This document shows positions 62,633-64,000 of a stretch of 64,000 nucleotides of DNA, piece by piece. The notes beneath the pieces are model-generated. The model made no database searches. It was not told the origin of the DNA and saw only the letters and a program-made list of their open reading frames with translations. Source of the DNA: Pedobacter psychrodurus (GTDB lineage: Bacteria > Bacteroidota > Bacteroidia > Sphingobacteriales > Sphingobacteriaceae); NCBI RefSeq assembly GCF_004331735.1, contig NZ_SJSO01000003.1, positions 1-64,000 of the forward strand, in the 5' to 3' direction. Position 1 is the first letter of the stretch; every line of letters starts with the position of its first letter. The translations under genes were made by a program, and so were the position numbers.

Positions 62633-64000
62633 ATGAAAAATAAAATATATTTCACAATAGCCCTGCTAACTGGCTTAACATCATTTTTAGGGTGTAAAAA
62701 AAGCTTTTTAGACAGAACGCCACAGGATAAGGTAACGCTAGAAAGCTTTTTTAAATCAGAAAGCGATCTGCGCCTGGCTACTGGTGCCCTTTACGGAACA
62801 CCCTGGTTTGATTTTAACGACAAATCGATCCTGGTTTTAGGCGATGCAATGGCCGGAAACCTGTCGCGCACCAACTTTGTTTCTTACTCTACCTTTGCAG
62901 TAAACAGTTCAGACGCAAGGATTAACGAAGCCTGGCGTTCATTATATAAAATTATAGCCTATTGCAACCTGAATATTATTTACATCACCCAAAATACTGA
63001 TCCATCAGTTAGTGCAATAGCTAAAAATAATGCCATTGGCGAACTCCGTTTTTTAAGGGGAACATCCTATTTCTATCTGGTGCAGTATTTTGGCGAAGTA
63101 CCCATCATTACCGACAACCGTACGCTTGCAGAACAGCCGCAGGTTAACAAACACCTGGTTAAGGATGTTTACCGCTTTATTATTGAAGACCTGAAATTTG
63201 CATCACAAAACCTGCGTACTGTTATTGATAAAGGAAGGGTAAACAAATGGTCGGCCGAAGGTATGCTGGCTAAAATTTACCTCACCCGCTCGGGCCTGAA
63301 AGATAATGGAACCGGTACAGGTACCGGACAGCGTGATGTGGCCTTGTTGGACAGCGCAAAGAAATATGCAGGCGATGTTTGTAATAACAGTGGTTTAAAA
63401 CTGCTTCCCAGTTATGCCGATCTCTTTAAAATCGAAAACAACAATAACGAAGAAAGTTTATTTGCACTACAATTTATTGCCAGTCCGAATAGCTATGGCC
63501 TGGGCAACAGTACCCAGGGCTATTATGCAGCAGAAGGTAAATTAACCAATGCAGGCGACGGATATGGCGCTGCCAACACCCCAAGTATCGACATTTACAA
63601 TAAATACGATGTAAAAGACCTACGCCGTAAAGCCACCTTCATGCAGAATGGTGATTTCTATCCGGAACTGCTAAAAAAGGATGGTGGTTATAGGGTTACC
63701 GATGAAAGGCCACACGTGAAAAAATACGTGGTGGGTACCAATGAAGATAACCCCGGACAGGTATATTCGCTTTCTACCAGTTCTGCAGCATATATGCTTA
63801 GGTTGGCTGATGTATACCTGATCTATGTAGAAGCCATATTGGGCAATTCGCCTACTACTAGCGATGCAGATGCTTTAAAATATTATAATCTGGTGCGTGC
63901 CAGGGCAGGTTTAGATCTCAAAACCTTACCTGTTTCTAAGGCTGATGTTTTGGTGGATAGACAGTTAGAACTGGCTATTGAAGGGCAATACTGGTTCGAT
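62633..64000 (+). CDS. SusD-type lipoprotein, third locus (cut by right edge)
   Basis: The ATG at 62633 lies 17 bases after the SusC stop, and 456 codons are open to the window end without a stop. A lipoprotein signal with FLGC (Cys21) is followed by the SusD fold: KSFLDRTPQDKVTLESFF, GELRFLRGTSYFYLVQYFGEVP, LRLADVYLIYVEAILGN, and the beginning of the C-terminal ELAIEGQYWFD motif at the very edge. Only the last few dozen residues should be missing. It binds glycan at the surface for the SusC before it. Confidence 0.92.
   Translation, partial: MKNKIYFTIALLTGLTSFLGCKKSFLDRTPQDKVTLESFFKSESDLRLATGALYGTPWFDFNDKSILVLGDAMAGNLSRTNFVSYSTFAVNSSDARINEAWRSLYKIIAYCNLNIIYITQNTDPSVSAIAKNNAIGELRFLRGTSYFYLVQYFGEVPIITDNRTLAEQPQVNKHLVKDVYRFIIEDLKFASQNLRTVIDKGRVNKWSAEGMLAKIYLTRSGLKDNGTGTGTGQRDVALLDSAKKYAGDVCNNSGLKLLPSYADLFKIENNNNEESLFALQFIASPNSYGLGNSTQGYYAAEGKLTNAGDGYGAANTPSIDIYNKYDVKDLRRKATFMQNGDFYPELLKKDGGYRVTDERPHVKKYVVGTNEDNPGQVYSLSTSSAAYMLRLADVYLIYVEAILGNSPTTSDADALKYYNLVRARAGLDLKTLPVSKADVLVDRQLELAIEGQYWFD

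Noticed and set aside
1..64000. CRISPR array, tRNA, rRNA or phage module
   Set aside because: No regularly spaced repeats, tRNA-like cloverleafs, rRNA stretches or phage structural genes were seen on reading both strands.

Overview
The window looks like chromosome from a Bacteroidota bacterium of the family Sphingobacteriaceae, most likely Pedobacter or a close relative. The evidence is three SusC/SusD pairs, two ECF-sigma/FecR pairs, a hybrid two-component sensor with periplasmic propeller repeats, AT-leaning sequence with few Shine-Dalgarno sites, and GTCATTCTGA-type intergenic repeats. The genus is inferred from gene style only. I found no rRNA, tRNA or CRISPR array.

Layout. 1-200: 5' end of an IS4-type transposase leaving the window on the left. 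516-2690: lipoprotein alpha/beta hydrolase and MFS transporter. 3047-7419: signalling block with a sigma-54 activator, a collapsed LytTR response-regulator pseudogene and a hybrid histidine kinase. 7513-9792: a tiny acidic protein, then a three-gene run ending in a thioredoxin-reductase-like flavoprotein and a UBP-type zinc finger. 9901-23082: ECF sigma, GldA-like ABC ATPase, fused GldF-GldG-like permease, FecR, SusC, SusD and M16 peptidase; the ABC module lies between sigma factor and anti-sigma factor. 23325-27197: cysteine synthase-like enzyme and a DsbD split over two genes, divergent from an Lrp/AsnC regulator. 27548-35549: second ECF sigma/FecR/SusC/SusD locus with a ROK kinase.

35927-46222 (minus strand) is the most striking region. 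Two paralogous Ser/Thr kinases, two FHA-type proteins, a PP2C phosphatase with an extracytoplasmic repeat domain, a 32-residue membrane peptide and a 1360-residue fusion of a SEDS glycosyltransferase to a penicillin-binding transpeptidase lie in a nearly gapless row. The content parallels the actinobacterial fhaA-fhaB-pstP-rodA-pbpA-pknA-pknB cluster, so phospho-signalling that controls a peptidoglycan polymerase is the natural hypothesis.

46465-64000: small lipoprotein, DUF3253 protein, a broken AraC-type regulator and a GH12 glucanase, then a glycan-utilisation region: CAP-domain lipoprotein, GH78 alpha-L-rhamnosidase, hybrid two-component regulator, PA14-containing GH31 enzyme and a SusC/SusD pair cut by the right edge. 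A 14-bp direct repeat at 22-bp spacing just upstream of the GH31 gene is a good candidate operator for the hybrid regulator.

The two FecR-linked SusC proteins carry an N-terminal STN signalling domain and share a structured leader. The SusC next to the hybrid regulator lacks the STN domain, which matches its different mode of control.
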